Assembly: GCA_028679775.1 (NCBI GenBank)
Contig: JAJRAX010000172.1
Location: 1-18,631, forward strand
Length of the DNA: 18,631 bases
DNA from: Methanothrix sp.
GTDB lineage: Archaea; Halobacteriota; Methanosarcinia; Methanotrichales; Methanotrichaceae
Reading direction: 5' to 3'
Shown: piece after piece, positions 6,943 to 14,696 of the stretch
How positions within the stretch are numbered: the stretch's first letter is position 1
Layout: every line of letters starts with the position of its first letter
Notes under the pieces: model-generated
What the model was told of the DNA's origin: nothing
The model's input: only the letters and a program-made list of their open reading frames with translations
Database searches by the model: none
Program-made: the position numbers and the translations under genes

Positions 6943-8853
6943 ATGCTTAAATCCAGCAAGACCTTCTCCCCTGGCAAGAGCGAGCTATTCTGGTGTGAAA
7001 GCTGCTGCCTTCCACTCATATCGGATAAATGCTCCACATGCGGCAGTGTTGGTCATAAGGTGGATCTCGCCCCGCCTGGCGACGTCCGCTTCTGCTCAGG
7101 GAAGGCAAGAGAGCTTCTCTCTTTCCTCTTTGCTGAGAACTATGGGTGCGCAGATTTCCTGAAAGGCAAAATCATTCTGCTCAATAAGATCGCGGGACTC
7201 GACCGTCGCGATCAGGTAATTTTAGATGGCCACCACATAGCGACACTATGGTTTGATGTTGTTGGAGAAAGCCACAAGCTGGACCTGGAGCCATCTGGCG
7301 CTGCCCTTCTTGCCAGCAGGGCAAAATCGGGGCTGGTCGTCTGCGACGATGCCATATTGAAAGGCCATATCAAAGGCAAGTGGCTGGCGAAAGACAGGAT
7401 CATCAGCAGGCCTGCAACCCTCCAAGAAGGCGATAACGTCGTTCTCAAGATCGGCAAATTCGCAGGAGTTGGTGTTGTTCGCAAGCGGGCAGACGGATCT
7501 CAATCCATTCGCATCAAGGACGTGACCAAGGACGATTTTCCTGATATGGTCAGGCATCCGTCTGTTCAGGATGTCGTCGTAGCCAATGCCGAGCAGATCA
7601 AGGCTCTCGAGAGGACGGCCTTGACCGAGATCAGGGGATATCTGTCAAAGAATCGGCTGCCTGTTAATGTCTCCTTCAGCGGAGGAAAGGACAGCCTGGC
7701 CTGTCTCTGCCTGGCAGAAAAGGCGATGGCCCGTCCGGAGGTTATCTTCATCAACACCGGCCTGGAGTTTCCTGAGACTGTGGAATATGTCAGGGATCTT
7801 AGCCACACCCACAAGCTTCGCCTGCGGGAGATATCGGCAGAGAGTGGCTTTTTCGATCAGGTGAAAATCTTCGGTCCGCCTGCTAAGGATTTTCGTTGGT
7901 GCTGCAAGACCAATAAGCTTGGGCCGATGACCACTTTTCTCAAAGAGCATTATCCGAGGGGATGCGTGACCATTGATGGGCGGCGCATCTACGAGTCATT
8001 CAACCGCGCCCTCATCAGGTTCGTGGAGAGAAATCCCTATGTTCCAAGCCAAACCACTCTCGCGCCAATCAGAGACTGGCGAGCGCTGGAGGTGATGCTC
8101 TACATTCGCTGGAATAAGATCGAGCCCAATCCCCTTTACGAGCAGGACTTCGAGCGCATTGGCTGCTGGCTGTGTCCGGCTGCGCTTCAGTCCGAGTTTG
8201 CCGGGATAAAGGTCACCCACCCTCAGCTTTACGATCGCTGGACGACGTTTCTCAGAGAGTGGGCGGAGGAGAGCCGGCTTGACAGGAGATACGTCGATTG
8301 GGGTTTTTGGCGCTGGAAAAGGCATCCTCCAAAGATCATAGAGCTGGCTTCTGAGCACGGGATCAACCTTGCAACGCCCGCTGCCGGCAAAGATGATGTG
8401 GCCCTTCAGGCTGTGCGTGGCAGGTCGCCCTGCGGCCTGCAGTACTCTATAGAAGCGAAGCTATCCGTACCTCAGAATCATCCCTTCTCTTCGGTTGCAG
8501 GAGCCATCAATCTCCTGGGCGAGGTGAAATATGCAGAGGATCTGGGCGCGGCGGTGGTTACGACAGAAAAGGGACGGGTGACTGTCTTTGCCAACGGGCA
8601 TATCATGATCATAGCAGGAAAAGAGGAAGCTGAGGCTCTGCTGCGTGATGCTTCTTCGGTTATCCTGCGGGTGCAGATGTGCACGAGATGCAAGATATGC
8701 GAAAAGAATTGCCCGCGAGGGGCCATATCGATTGCGGATACCATCGTTATTGACGAGGCAAAATGCAATCGCTGCGGAAAATGTGCCGATGGCTGCATCG
8801 CCGCCGACCGGGCAGCCAGGATCATTTCCAGGTTGGCATGGATTCGCGAATAG
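6943..8853 (+). CDS. PAPS reductase-like PP-loop protein with Zn ribbon, PUA-like domain and ferredoxin
   Basis: This 636-residue protein belongs to the methanogen group usually annotated phosphoadenosine phosphosulfate reductase. Domains in order: a Zn ribbon (C18, C21, C30, C33); a PUA-like RNA-binding region around 120-190; an adenine-nucleotide alpha-hydrolase core with PP-loop SGGKDS at 246-251; and a C-terminal 2[4Fe-4S] ferredoxin (C580, C583, C586, C590 and C608, C611, C614, C618). Inside the PP-loop core, C320-C321 and C408/C411 form a CC-x86-CxxC signature like the cluster ligands of assimilatory APS reductases. Reduction of an adenylylated sulfate is possible, with electrons supplied by its own ferredoxin. 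The PUA-like and Zn-ribbon parts suggest an RNA substrate instead, such as tRNA thiolation. No sulfate-activation genes are adjacent. The start is supported by TATA spacing. Confidence 0.88.
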   Translation: MLKSSKTFSPGKSELFWCESCCLPLISDKCSTCGSVGHKVDLAPPGDVRFCSGKARELLSFLFAENYGCADFLKGKIILLNKIAGLDRRDQVILDGHHIATLWFDVVGESHKLDLEPSGAALLASRAKSGLVVCDDAILKGHIKGKWLAKDRIISRPATLQEGDNVVLKIGKFAGVGVVRKRADGSQSIRIKDVTKDDFPDMVRHPSVQDVVVANAEQIKALERTALTEIRGYLSKNRLPVNVSFSGGKDSLACLCLAEKAMARPEVIFINTGLEFPETVEYVRDLSHTHKLRLREISAESGFFDQVKIFGPPAKDFRWCCKTNKLGPMTTFLKEHYPRGCVTIDGRRIYESFNRALIRFVERNPYVPSQTTLAPIRDWRALEVMLYIRWNKIEPNPLYEQDFERIGCWLCPAALQSEFAGIKVTHPQLYDRWTTFLREWAEESRLDRRYVDWGFWRWKRHPPKIIELASEHGINLATPAAGKDDVALQAVRGRSPCGLQYSIEAKLSVPQNHPFSSVAGAINLLGEVKYAEDLGAAVVTTEKGRVTVFANGHIMIIAGKEEAEALLRDASSVILRVQMCTRCKICEKNCPRGAISIADTIVIDEAKCNRCGKCADGCIAADRAARIISRLAWIRE

Positions 8854-8910
8854 TCAAGGAGAATTGGCCCTTGAATGGACTGGCTGCACCGTTCTGGGGC
8901 CGAGCAGCCA
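8854..8910 (+). terminator. Two consecutive hairpins after the PP-loop gene
   Basis: TCAAGG (8854-8859)/CCTTGA (8869-8874) is a 6-bp stem directly after the stop codon. TGGCTGC (8881-8887)/GCAGCCA (8904-8910) is a 7-bp stem with a 16-nt loop. AT-rich sequence follows that also holds the cold-shock gene TATA box. A role in termination is likely but the T-tract is weak. Confidence 0.45.
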
Positions 8911-8915
8911 TTACA

Positions 8916-8923
8916 TTTAAATA
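8916..8923 (+). promoter_or_regulatory. TATA box of the cold-shock gene
   Basis: TTTAAATA is placed so that initiation about 25 nt downstream gives a short leader of roughly 15 nt. That leader contains GAGGA (8950-8954), 6 nt before ATG 8961. Confidence 0.6.
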
Positions 8924-8960
8924 GACGGCTAATGTGAGGTTATCACACTGAGGAATCAGA

Positions 8961-9155
8961 ATGGTAACCGGAACAGTAAAATTCTTTAACAGAACCAAGA
9001 GATTTGGATTCATTGCAGGCGACGACGGAAAGGATTATTTTGTTCACGCAACTGGCCTCTTGCCCGATGTCACAATCACCGAGGGCGACAAGGTCAGCTT
9101 CGATGTAGTTGAGGGCGAGAAAGGCCCCAAGGCTGACAAGGTATCTAAACAGTAA
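8961..9155 (+). CDS. Cold-shock domain protein (CspA family)
   Basis: This 64-residue single cold-shock domain binds single-stranded RNA/DNA and acts as an RNA chaperone in the cytoplasm. Both nucleic-acid-binding motifs are present: RNP1-like KRFGFI at residues 14-19 and RNP2-like DYFVHAT at 25-31. The length is typical of bacterial Csps (65-70 aa). The family is widespread in bacteria but patchy in archaea (haloarchaea and some methanogens), which suggests lateral acquisition. It has its own TATA box, a good ribosome-binding site and a bacterial-looking hairpin terminator, so it is probably a strongly expressed single-gene transcript. RNP1 lacks one usual aromatic residue: bacterial Csps usually have KGFGFI where this has KRFGFI. 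Confidence 0.96.
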   Translation: MVTGTVKFFNRTKRFGFIAGDDGKDYFVHATGLLPDVTITEGDKVSFDVVEGEKGPKADKVSKQ

Positions 9156-9204
9156 ATTCCATTAATTTATCACATACAATTCATCATCTGTATTTGAGAT
9201 TAAC

Positions 9205-9240
9205 AGGCCGGGATGCTTGCCGGCCTGGTTTGACATTTTT
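9205..9240 (+). terminator. Intrinsic-type terminator after the cold-shock gene
   Basis: AGGCCGG (9205-9211) pairs perfectly with CCGGCCT (9220-9226) around an 8-nt loop. A T-rich tail ending in five T (9236-9240) follows. This is a compact GC-rich hairpin of bacterial rho-independent style. It lies only 12 nt before the tex start, so tex transcription may depend on read-through. Confidence 0.7.
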
Positions 9241-9251
9241 CAGGCTTCTTT

Positions 9252-11414
9252 ATGTCTTCGTCTTACGTTGATATCGATTCTCAATCCCAAATCAAGGACG
9301 TGGCCCTGCAATTGTCCCTGGGCGAGAGAGATGTTTCTGCAGTTGTTCAACTGCTCGACAGCGGCGCTACTGTGCCTTTCATCGCGAGATACCGAAAAGA
9401 GGCCACAGGAAATCTGGATGAGGTGGCGATTGCCAGGATTCGCGATCTCATCATACGCCTCCGGCAGATGGATGAGAGAAGACAGGCCATAATCTCATCT
9501 TTGAAGAAGCGGGGTCTTCTCACAGAAGACATTCTAACGAAGCTTCTGGCTGCCGAGAGCCTTGCCCAGCTTGAAGACATCTATCTTCCGTTTCGACCCA
9601 AGAGAAAGACCAGGGCCAGCGCTGCAAGAGAACGCGGGCTCGAGCCTCTGGCCAGGATGATATTCGCTCAGCCTAAAGCTGGCCTGGACCCGGAAGAGGT
9701 GGCAAGAGCCTTTGTGGACCCATCCAAGGGCCTCGACTCACCTCTGGAGGCACTGGCAGGGGCGAGGGACATCATGGCCGAGTGGATGAGCGAGGACGCA
9801 GAGGTCCGGGCAAAGATGAGGATCATCTACCAGACTCATGGTGTCCTCAGGTCCCAGTCGGCCAAAGGGTCACATGCAGACGAATCCGGGAAGTATCGGG
9901 ATTATCTGGACTTGTCTCTATCCATCTCTCAAGTGAGCCCGCACAGGCTTTTGGCAATGCTTCGTGGGGCGCGGGATGGTGCCCTGAGCCTGCACCTGGC
10001 TCCTGCAGATGAAGACAGCCTGGCGGCGTTGGAGGAGCAATTCATCAAAGGGGACGGCTCGGCATCCGAGCAGGTTATGCTGGCAGCAGAGGACAGCTAC
10101 CGCCGCCTCCTGGCTCCATCTATGGAGAATGAGACAATGACTGCCGCGCGAGCCCGGGCAGAGGAGAAAGCCATTGAGGTCTTTGCCGAGAACCTGCGTT
10201 CAGTTCTCCTGGAGCCTCCTATGGGGAGCAAGCGAGTCCTGGCTGTAGACCCTGGCTTTCGCACCGGCTGCAAGCTGGCAGTGCTGGATAGCCTTGGAAG
10301 GCTGCAGGAGAGTGGCCTGATCTATCCTTATGATACGCTGAGAAGAAGGGAAGAGGCTTCATCATTGGTCGAGGAGATCTGCAAGAGATGGGCAATCGAG
10401 GTGATCGCTGTGGGCAACGGGACAGCTGGGAGAGAGACCGAGGCCTTCTTGAAAAGCCTCAGTCTATCAGTGCCCGTTGTAATGGTCAACGAGTCGGGTG
10501 CCTCGGTCTATTCTACATCTGAAGTCGCGAGACAGGAGTTCCCAGAGCAAGACGCGACAGTGCGCGGGGCTGTCTCCATTGGACGGCGGCTCATGGATCC
10601 TCTGGCGGAGCTGGTCAAGATCGAGCCCAAAGCCATCGGCATAGGACAGTATCAGCATGATGTGGACCAGTCGGCATTGAGGCGGGCTCTCGACGATGTA
10701 GTCATATCCTGCGTGAATCTGGTCGGAGTCGATCTCAATGCCGCCAGCCGGGAGCTATTGACCTATGTCTCAGGTCTAGGTCCAAAGCTGGCTGAGGCCG
10801 TTGTCCGCTACAGAAATGAACACGGACGGTTCTCCGCCCGTCAGGATCTTCTCAAAGTGCCTCGCCTGGGGCCCAAGGCCTTCGAGCAAGCAGCGGGATT
10901 TCTGCGGATAAGCGACAGCGATCACCCCCTGGACGGAACAGCCGTTCACCCGGAGAGCTACTCAATTGTAGAGCGAATGGCAGAGGATCTGGGAGTAAGC
11001 GTCAGAGAGCTGATGAGAAATGAGGGGCTCGTAGGAAGATTGGACCCGAAGAGGTATTTGAGCGAGAAGGCTGGAGAGGCCACGGTCAAAGACATCATGG
11101 CGGAGCTGTCAAGGCCAGGCAGAGATCCGCGCCGGGAGTTCGAGGCGTTCAGCTTCGCTTCCGGAGTCGAGAAGATGGAGGACCTTGTGCCCGGCATGAA
11201 GCTTCCAGGCATCGTGACCAATGTCACCGCCTTCGGGGCCTTCGTAGACATAGGAGTTCATCAAGATGGCCTCGTGCACATCAGCCAGCTGCGAGACTGT
11301 TTTGTGAAAAATCCGACTGATGTGGTCAAGGCCAGGCAGAGGGTGACCGTAAGGGTGCTGGATGTTGATCTGCAGAGGAAGAGGATATCGCTATCGATGA
11401 AAAAGTCGGATTGA
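9252..11414 (+). CDS. tex: Tex-family S1 RNA-binding protein
   Basis: Tex is a cytoplasmic nucleic-acid-binding protein related to eukaryotic Spt6, linked in bacteria to transcription and RNA handling. The 720 residues show the full architecture. The N-terminal helical Tex domain carries the typical TVPFIARYRKEATGNLDE. A YqgF/RNase H-like domain starts near 325 with VLAVDPGFRTG (D333). Helix-hairpin-helix repeats span about 497-565 (VSGLGPKLAEAVV, RLGPKAFEQAAGF). A C-terminal S1 domain spans about 645-718 (GIVTNVTAFGAFVDIG, DGLVHISQL). ATG 9252 agrees with the family N-terminus, but no ribosome-binding site or TATA box is evident nearby, and the cold-shock terminator is immediately upstream. 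The family is mainly bacterial, so transfer into this lineage is plausible. It converges with rpiA downstream. Confidence 0.96.
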   Translation: MSSSYVDIDSQSQIKDVALQLSLGERDVSAVVQLLDSGATVPFIARYRKEATGNLDEVAIARIRDLIIRLRQMDERRQAIISSLKKRGLLTEDILTKLLAAESLAQLEDIYLPFRPKRKTRASAARERGLEPLARMIFAQPKAGLDPEEVARAFVDPSKGLDSPLEALAGARDIMAEWMSEDAEVRAKMRIIYQTHGVLRSQSAKGSHADESGKYRDYLDLSLSISQVSPHRLLAMLRGARDGALSLHLAPADEDSLAALEEQFIKGDGSASEQVMLAAEDSYRRLLAPSMENETMTAARARAEEKAIEVFAENLRSVLLEPPMGSKRVLAVDPGFRTGCKLAVLDSLGRLQESGLIYPYDTLRRREEASSLVEEICKRWAIEVIAVGNGTAGRETEAFLKSLSLSVPVVMVNESGASVYSTSEVARQEFPEQDATVRGAVSIGRRLMDPLAELVKIEPKAIGIGQYQHDVDQSALRRALDDVVISCVNLVGVDLNAASRELLTYVSGLGPKLAEAVVRYRNEHGRFSARQDLLKVPRLGPKAFEQAAGFLRISDSDHPLDGTAVHPESYSIVERMAEDLGVSVRELMRNEGLVGRLDPKRYLSEKAGEATVKDIMAELSRPGRDPRREFEAFSFASGVEKMEDLVPGMKLPGIVTNVTAFGAFVDIGVHQDGLVHISQLRDCFVKNPTDVVKARQRVTVRVLDVDLQRKRISLSMKKSD

Positions 11415-11454
11415 TCGAAATCCTTAAATATCGGCGAACGCTTACAATAGAGTC

Positions 11455-11505
11455 GGCAAAAGTCGAAAGTATATCTATTCTTCCTCCTACATCTGGACTT
11501 TTGCC
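11455..11505 (+). terminator. Inverted repeat after tex
   Basis: GGCAAAAGTC (11455-11464) and GACTTTTGCC (11496-11505) are perfect 10-nt inverted repeats around a 31-nt pyrimidine-rich loop. A pyrimidine tract follows. It is placed as a 3' signal for tex. The gap between tex and rpiA (11415-11652) otherwise has no supported gene, although a TATA-like TTAAATAT near 11423 might start a short RNA. Confidence 0.45.
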
Positions 11506-11626
11506 TCCCTCCTATTCTTCTGAAAAGGCGTTTCGCTCTGGTTACTATGGTCATCCATTATCGTACATCCGAGATCGAGTGCTCGCTGAGGCAACTTCGT
11601 TATGAAGGATGATAGGCTTTACTTGT

Positions 11627-11656
11627 ATGAGCTAGGGCTGCTCTCGTTAGCCTCAT
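11627..11656 (-). terminator. Hairpin at the rpiA 3' end
   Basis: ATGAGCTA (11627-11634) pairs with TAGCCTCAT (11648-11656), leaving one bulged base and a 13-nt loop. The structure overlaps the rpiA stop codon and sits between the convergent tex and rpiA genes. No clear T-tract is present on the minus strand. Confidence 0.35.
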
Positions 11657-12345
11657 GTTCTCTTTATCCTCTCCACCCCGTCTTCCCGCGCCAGGTACAG
11701 CTCGTCCAGGTTATCGAATATGCCGTGCTCTAAAACACCGGGAATCCTGCACAACAGGGCCATCAGTTCCTCTGGGTCCTCTATTGTGCCGAAGTTCGCA
11801 TCCACCACAAAATTGCCGTTGTCCGTGATCACCGGTCCATCTTTCATCTTACCCAGCCGCAGCACCGGCTCTCCGCCAAGATTTCGCAGCTTTCGCTCGA
11901 CCAGCCGAAGAGCAAAGGGGAGGACCTCCACCGGCACCGGCCAAGTGAGCTTTTCCACATGCTTGCTCTCATCAGCTACTATCACGAATCGTCGTGCCGA
12001 GCAGGCGACAACCTTCTCCCGCGTGTGTGCCGCTCCACCGCCCTTGATTACAAAAAGGTTGGCGTCCACCTGATCAGCTCCGTCGATGGCCAGATCCAAT
12101 ATTGGGTGCACATTGAGCGTTGTCAGGCTCACTCCAGAGGCGATGGCCAGGCTCTCGGCCTGAAATGAGGTGGGAACACCGAGAAATTCCAGTTCCTCTC
12201 CGTTGATCCTCTCGCCCAGCCGCTTGATGGTCCAGGCCACAGTGGAGCCGGTGCCGAGGCCCACAACCATGCCATTCTTCACCAGATCGGCAGCCGCTTC
12301 ACCCGCGAGCCTTTTAGCATTTGCATTAGCAGATGCGTCTTTCAT
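11653..12345 (-). CDS. rpiA: Ribose-5-phosphate isomerase A
   Basis: RpiA interconverts ribose 5-phosphate and ribulose 5-phosphate. In methanogens this supplies ribose for nucleotides from the ribulose-monophosphate route. Family motifs are clear: [12 protein letters not shown] for phosphate binding, [24 protein letters not shown] for the catalytic acid and lysine region, and [13 protein letters not shown] near the C-terminus. I chose the ATG at 12345 (230 aa) because GAGGAG (12349-12354) lies just upstream. The frame also opens at ATG 12369, five nt after the SepRS stop, giving 238 aa without a ribosome-binding site. The tight spacing to SepRS indicates translational coupling at the end of the minus-strand run. 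Length and motifs are normal. Confidence 0.96.
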   Translation of the reverse strand: MKDASANANAKRLAGEAAADLVKNGMVVGLGTGSTVAWTIKRLGERINGEELEFLGVPTSFQAESLAIASGVSLTTLNVHPILDLAIDGADQVDANLFVIKGGGAAHTREKVVACSARRFVIVADESKHVEKLTWPVPVEVLPFALRLVERKLRNLGGEPVLRLGKMKDGPVITDNGNFVVDANFGTIEDPEELMALLCRIPGVLEHGIFDNLDELYLAREDGVERIKRT

Positions 12346-12348
12346 GAT

Positions 12349-12354
12349 CTCCTC
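12349..12354 (-). promoter_or_regulatory. Ribosome-binding site deciding the rpiA start
   Basis: On the minus strand, GAGGAGATC precedes ATG 12345 and matches the anti-Shine-Dalgarno complement with one mismatch. It favours the shorter RpiA over the start at 12369. Confidence 0.55.
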
Positions 12355-12374
12355 AAAAATTTTTAACATTCCGG

Positions 12375-13988
12375 CTAGGGCAAGATCTCGCTCTTCACAG
12401 TCGTAAACACAGGCCCTCTCAGGTCCATCTTGTGCTTGTAACTGGTGATGTATCTCTCTAAAGCCGGATGAATCTTGATGTTGATGTCTCCTGGGCTTCT
12501 CACTATGCGAGCCCGGGTCTCAGACTCCTTTCCGGCCATGGTCGCGGCCTCTATCTCAGACGCAGCCAGAGCGGCAAAGGCATCGATGTACTTGATACCA
12601 GTGGTCACACCCTCGTTGAAGGCCTCCTCCCATCGGGATGTACGGGGGATTCCCATGATGTTCTGCTTATGCACCACAATCTCGTTATTGGCAGCCGGGC
12701 CGCAGAGCTTTGTGTTCTCCTCAGGCTCGACCACTGATACCCGGACATTCCGTCCAAACAGCTCCCCCTCCCAGGCGACAAACTGACAGGGCGAGGGCGT
12801 ATCCCCATGCTCGGCACAGACGGCGACCACGGCATCTGCGATGGCCTGGCCTGCGGGGGTATCCGGAGCCTTTTCGACTGTGATCATCTGAGCCATCTCC
12901 CGGGCCGTCAGAACCCAATTGGTCTGGAACTGTGGGTAGGAGAGGGCCCGCATATCCTGGGAGTTATGCAGAATCATGGCGATCCTCTCGACACCAAGCC
13001 CCAGGTTCATGACGGGATATGGAATGTCATACTGAGAAAGTGCGGTAGGCGAATAGATGCCAAATGTTGCCACCTCTACCCAGCCGCTCTTGTACTTGGT
13101 GTCCGATCCGGCGAGACCTGGGTGATAGGCGTAAACCTCGATCTGCGTTCCGGGCGTATAGTACTTGCTCCTCTTGTCGTCTGGCCGAAACTGAAACTTC
13201 TCAAATCCGAACTGACTGAGCAGCGCATCTGCCACGGCCTTTCCGTCCTCGATGCTCACATCCTCATCCATGATCACGCAGCTAGCCGAGTAGTAGCTCA
13301 TCAGCCTCGCCGCATCCTCAGCCTGCTCCCGTCGGAAGCATCTGTCAACTGAGAAGAGCTTGACCGGAAGCTTTCTCCTGTAATGGAGATTGGATAACGA
13401 CAGGAACCATCCAGATGTCATGTGGCTTCGAAGCGTCCTGCTGGTGGCCTCGGCCTTCAGTTCCCGAAACTCAGGAAAGACCTTCTCGAGGACTACCGAG
13501 ATGAGTGCATCGTGAGCACCCAATGCCTTGGATATCTCAGAAACCAGATCGTCGCCTTCTACCTTGCCCTTTTTGTAGCCATGCAAGATCTGGCGGAGTG
13601 CTTCTACCTCATCGTCGGAAAGCTCGCGACCCAGAAGGGCGTTTACCTGAGAAATCCTCTCCTCGGACATGCCGATGTCAGGTCTTGGGAGCCCCGCCAG
13701 GTAAAAGCAGCGGTCCAGGACTGCCAGCGCCTCTGAGCCGAACTGGCGGTAGACGTCGGAGGCATCGACCATCACAGGATTCATGGCCTCGGAAAAGCCC
13801 AGACGGATGTAGGCCTCCCGAAGCTTCTGAATGGTATCAAATATGGGATGCACTGTCCCGAAAGAAAAGCTGTTTCTGGGATATCTCTCATTTAAGGATG
13901 GCTTGCCGAGATATTCCCTTCCCTGCTGCCAGGTTTTATCGAAATCCTCCTTGGCAGCCTCTTTAATCTGGCTGGGATCAAACTTCAT
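12375..13988 (-). CDS. sepS: O-phosphoseryl-tRNA(Cys) synthetase
   Basis: SepRS attaches phosphoserine to tRNA(Cys). SepCysS, not in this window, then converts it to Cys-tRNA, the tRNA-dependent cysteine route of methanogens. It has 537 residues, the family's usual size. As a class II synthetase related to the PheRS alpha subunit, it shows motif 2 VDRCFRREQ (214-222) and motif 3 LGLGVER (329-335). The phosphate-recognition elements H189/T191 in SHMTSGW, S234/S236 in SYYSASC and N328 before motif 3 sit three residues after positions I recall from structural work on SepRS. The C-terminal third is the tRNA-binding region. AGGAG (13999-14003) lies 10 nt before the ATG. The gene is 44 nt after the translin gene and directly precedes rpiA. 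Confidence 0.97.
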   Translation of the reverse strand: MKFDPSQIKEAAKEDFDKTWQQGREYLGKPSLNERYPRNSFSFGTVHPIFDTIQKLREAYIRLGFSEAMNPVMVDASDVYRQFGSEALAVLDRCFYLAGLPRPDIGMSEERISQVNALLGRELSDDEVEALRQILHGYKKGKVEGDDLVSEISKALGAHDALISVVLEKVFPEFRELKAEATSRTLRSHMTSGWFLSLSNLHYRRKLPVKLFSVDRCFRREQAEDAARLMSYYSASCVIMDEDVSIEDGKAVADALLSQFGFEKFQFRPDDKRSKYYTPGTQIEVYAYHPGLAGSDTKYKSGWVEVATFGIYSPTALSQYDIPYPVMNLGLGVERIAMILHNSQDMRALSYPQFQTNWVLTAREMAQMITVEKAPDTPAGQAIADAVVAVCAEHGDTPSPCQFVAWEGELFGRNVRVSVVEPEENTKLCGPAANNEIVVHKQNIMGIPRTSRWEEAFNEGVTTGIKYIDAFAALAASEIEAATMAGKESETRARIVRSPGDINIKIHPALERYITSYKHKMDLRGPVFTTVKSEILP

Positions 13989-14032
13989 GCACTTAATGCT
14001 CCTGGAATTAATTATGATCTATGATTTATTTA

Positions 14033-14680
14033 CTATCTATATTTTCTGCTCTCGATTTTGGACTCTGTAAATTGGCCGAGCGACTGCTGAACCTCGGCCA
14101 GCTTCAGGGCATTGGTGAGATCTCCTCGGGTCCTCTCAAGCATGCTTCTGGCCAGGTCGCTCTTCCTACGCAGACCGCGGGTGATGGCATCGGGATAGTC
14201 GAAGAGCATGAGCAGGTAGTAGATCTCCTCAATGACTCCTAGGAAGTATTCTCCCTCATCCGCCCGTCCGGCACGAATGAGGTCTAAAATGTGGCGGCGC
14301 AGCTCACCTGTGACATCTCCGAGACCCGCCAGGTAATTCACCGGCTCCACACCAACCTCATCTGGTGTGAGAATCTGATGTCTTGTGGTGATGGAATAGA
14401 CGTTTTTCGCCTCTGCGTACTCCTGTTCGGCTCCGTCCACGAATCCCGCATAACGTACATCCTGATGATCCTTGAGAACCTCTCGGATCTTATCGAGGCC
14501 GAGATCAGCCTCATCCATGAGCCTCTCGGCTGAGGACAGGTCGTTTCTGTGCACCGAACGAATGGCGGACGAACAGTGGCGAATCACCTCTCGAGAGCGA
14601 CGGAAGGCCTCCTCTCGGGCGTGGTCCTTGGCATCAAAGCCATCCAGCATGCTCTTAGATAGACTATCAAATATGGACAT
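14033..14680 (-). CDS. Translin/Trax-family RNA-binding protein
   Basis: This 215-residue all-helical protein belongs to the archaeal translin-like family (COG2178). In eukaryotes, translin and Trax form C3PO, a barrel-shaped endoribonuclease acting on siRNA passenger strands and tRNA leaders; an archaeal Trax-like octamer has been described from Archaeoglobus. The diagnostic C-terminal region is present: NYLAGLGDVTGELRR, then EYFLGVIEEIYYLLMLFDYP and LRRKSDLARSMLERTRGDL. Acidic residues in TGEL and EEIYY are candidates for the Trax-type catalytic site, but I cannot confirm the register. The N-terminal half has regularly spaced charges typical of long helices. The start at 14680 lacks a clear ribosome-binding site; it is 16 nt after the TIM-barrel gene, so coupling is likely. 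The cellular substrate is unknown. Confidence 0.88.
   Translation of the reverse strand: MSIFDSLSKSMLDGFDAKDHAREEAFRRSREVIRHCSSAIRSVHRNDLSSAERLMDEADLGLDKIREVLKDHQDVRYAGFVDGAEQEYAEAKNVYSITTRHQILTPDEVGVEPVNYLAGLGDVTGELRRHILDLIRAGRADEGEYFLGVIEEIYYLLMLFDYPDAITRGLRRKSDLARSMLERTRGDLTNALKLAEVQQSLGQFTESKIESRKYR
14037..14045 (-). promoter_or_regulatory. Possible internal TATA box before sepS
   Basis: On the minus strand, AAAATATAG overlaps the end of the translin gene. Initiation about 25 nt downstream would give a leader of roughly 27 nt containing the AGGAG site. sepS and rpiA might therefore have their own promoter within the larger run. Confidence 0.35.
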
Positions 14681-14696
14681 AGCACTATTCGGATAA

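Noticed and set aside
8645..8920. 91-codon frame overlapping the ferredoxin region
   Set aside because: It is a shifted frame of the clear 2[4Fe-4S] ferredoxin coding sequence, with no independent start signal.
12807..13352. 181-codon open frame on the plus strand inside sepS
   Set aside because: It lies wholly antisense to SepRS, which is intact with all motifs. No ribosome-binding site or known domain is seen.
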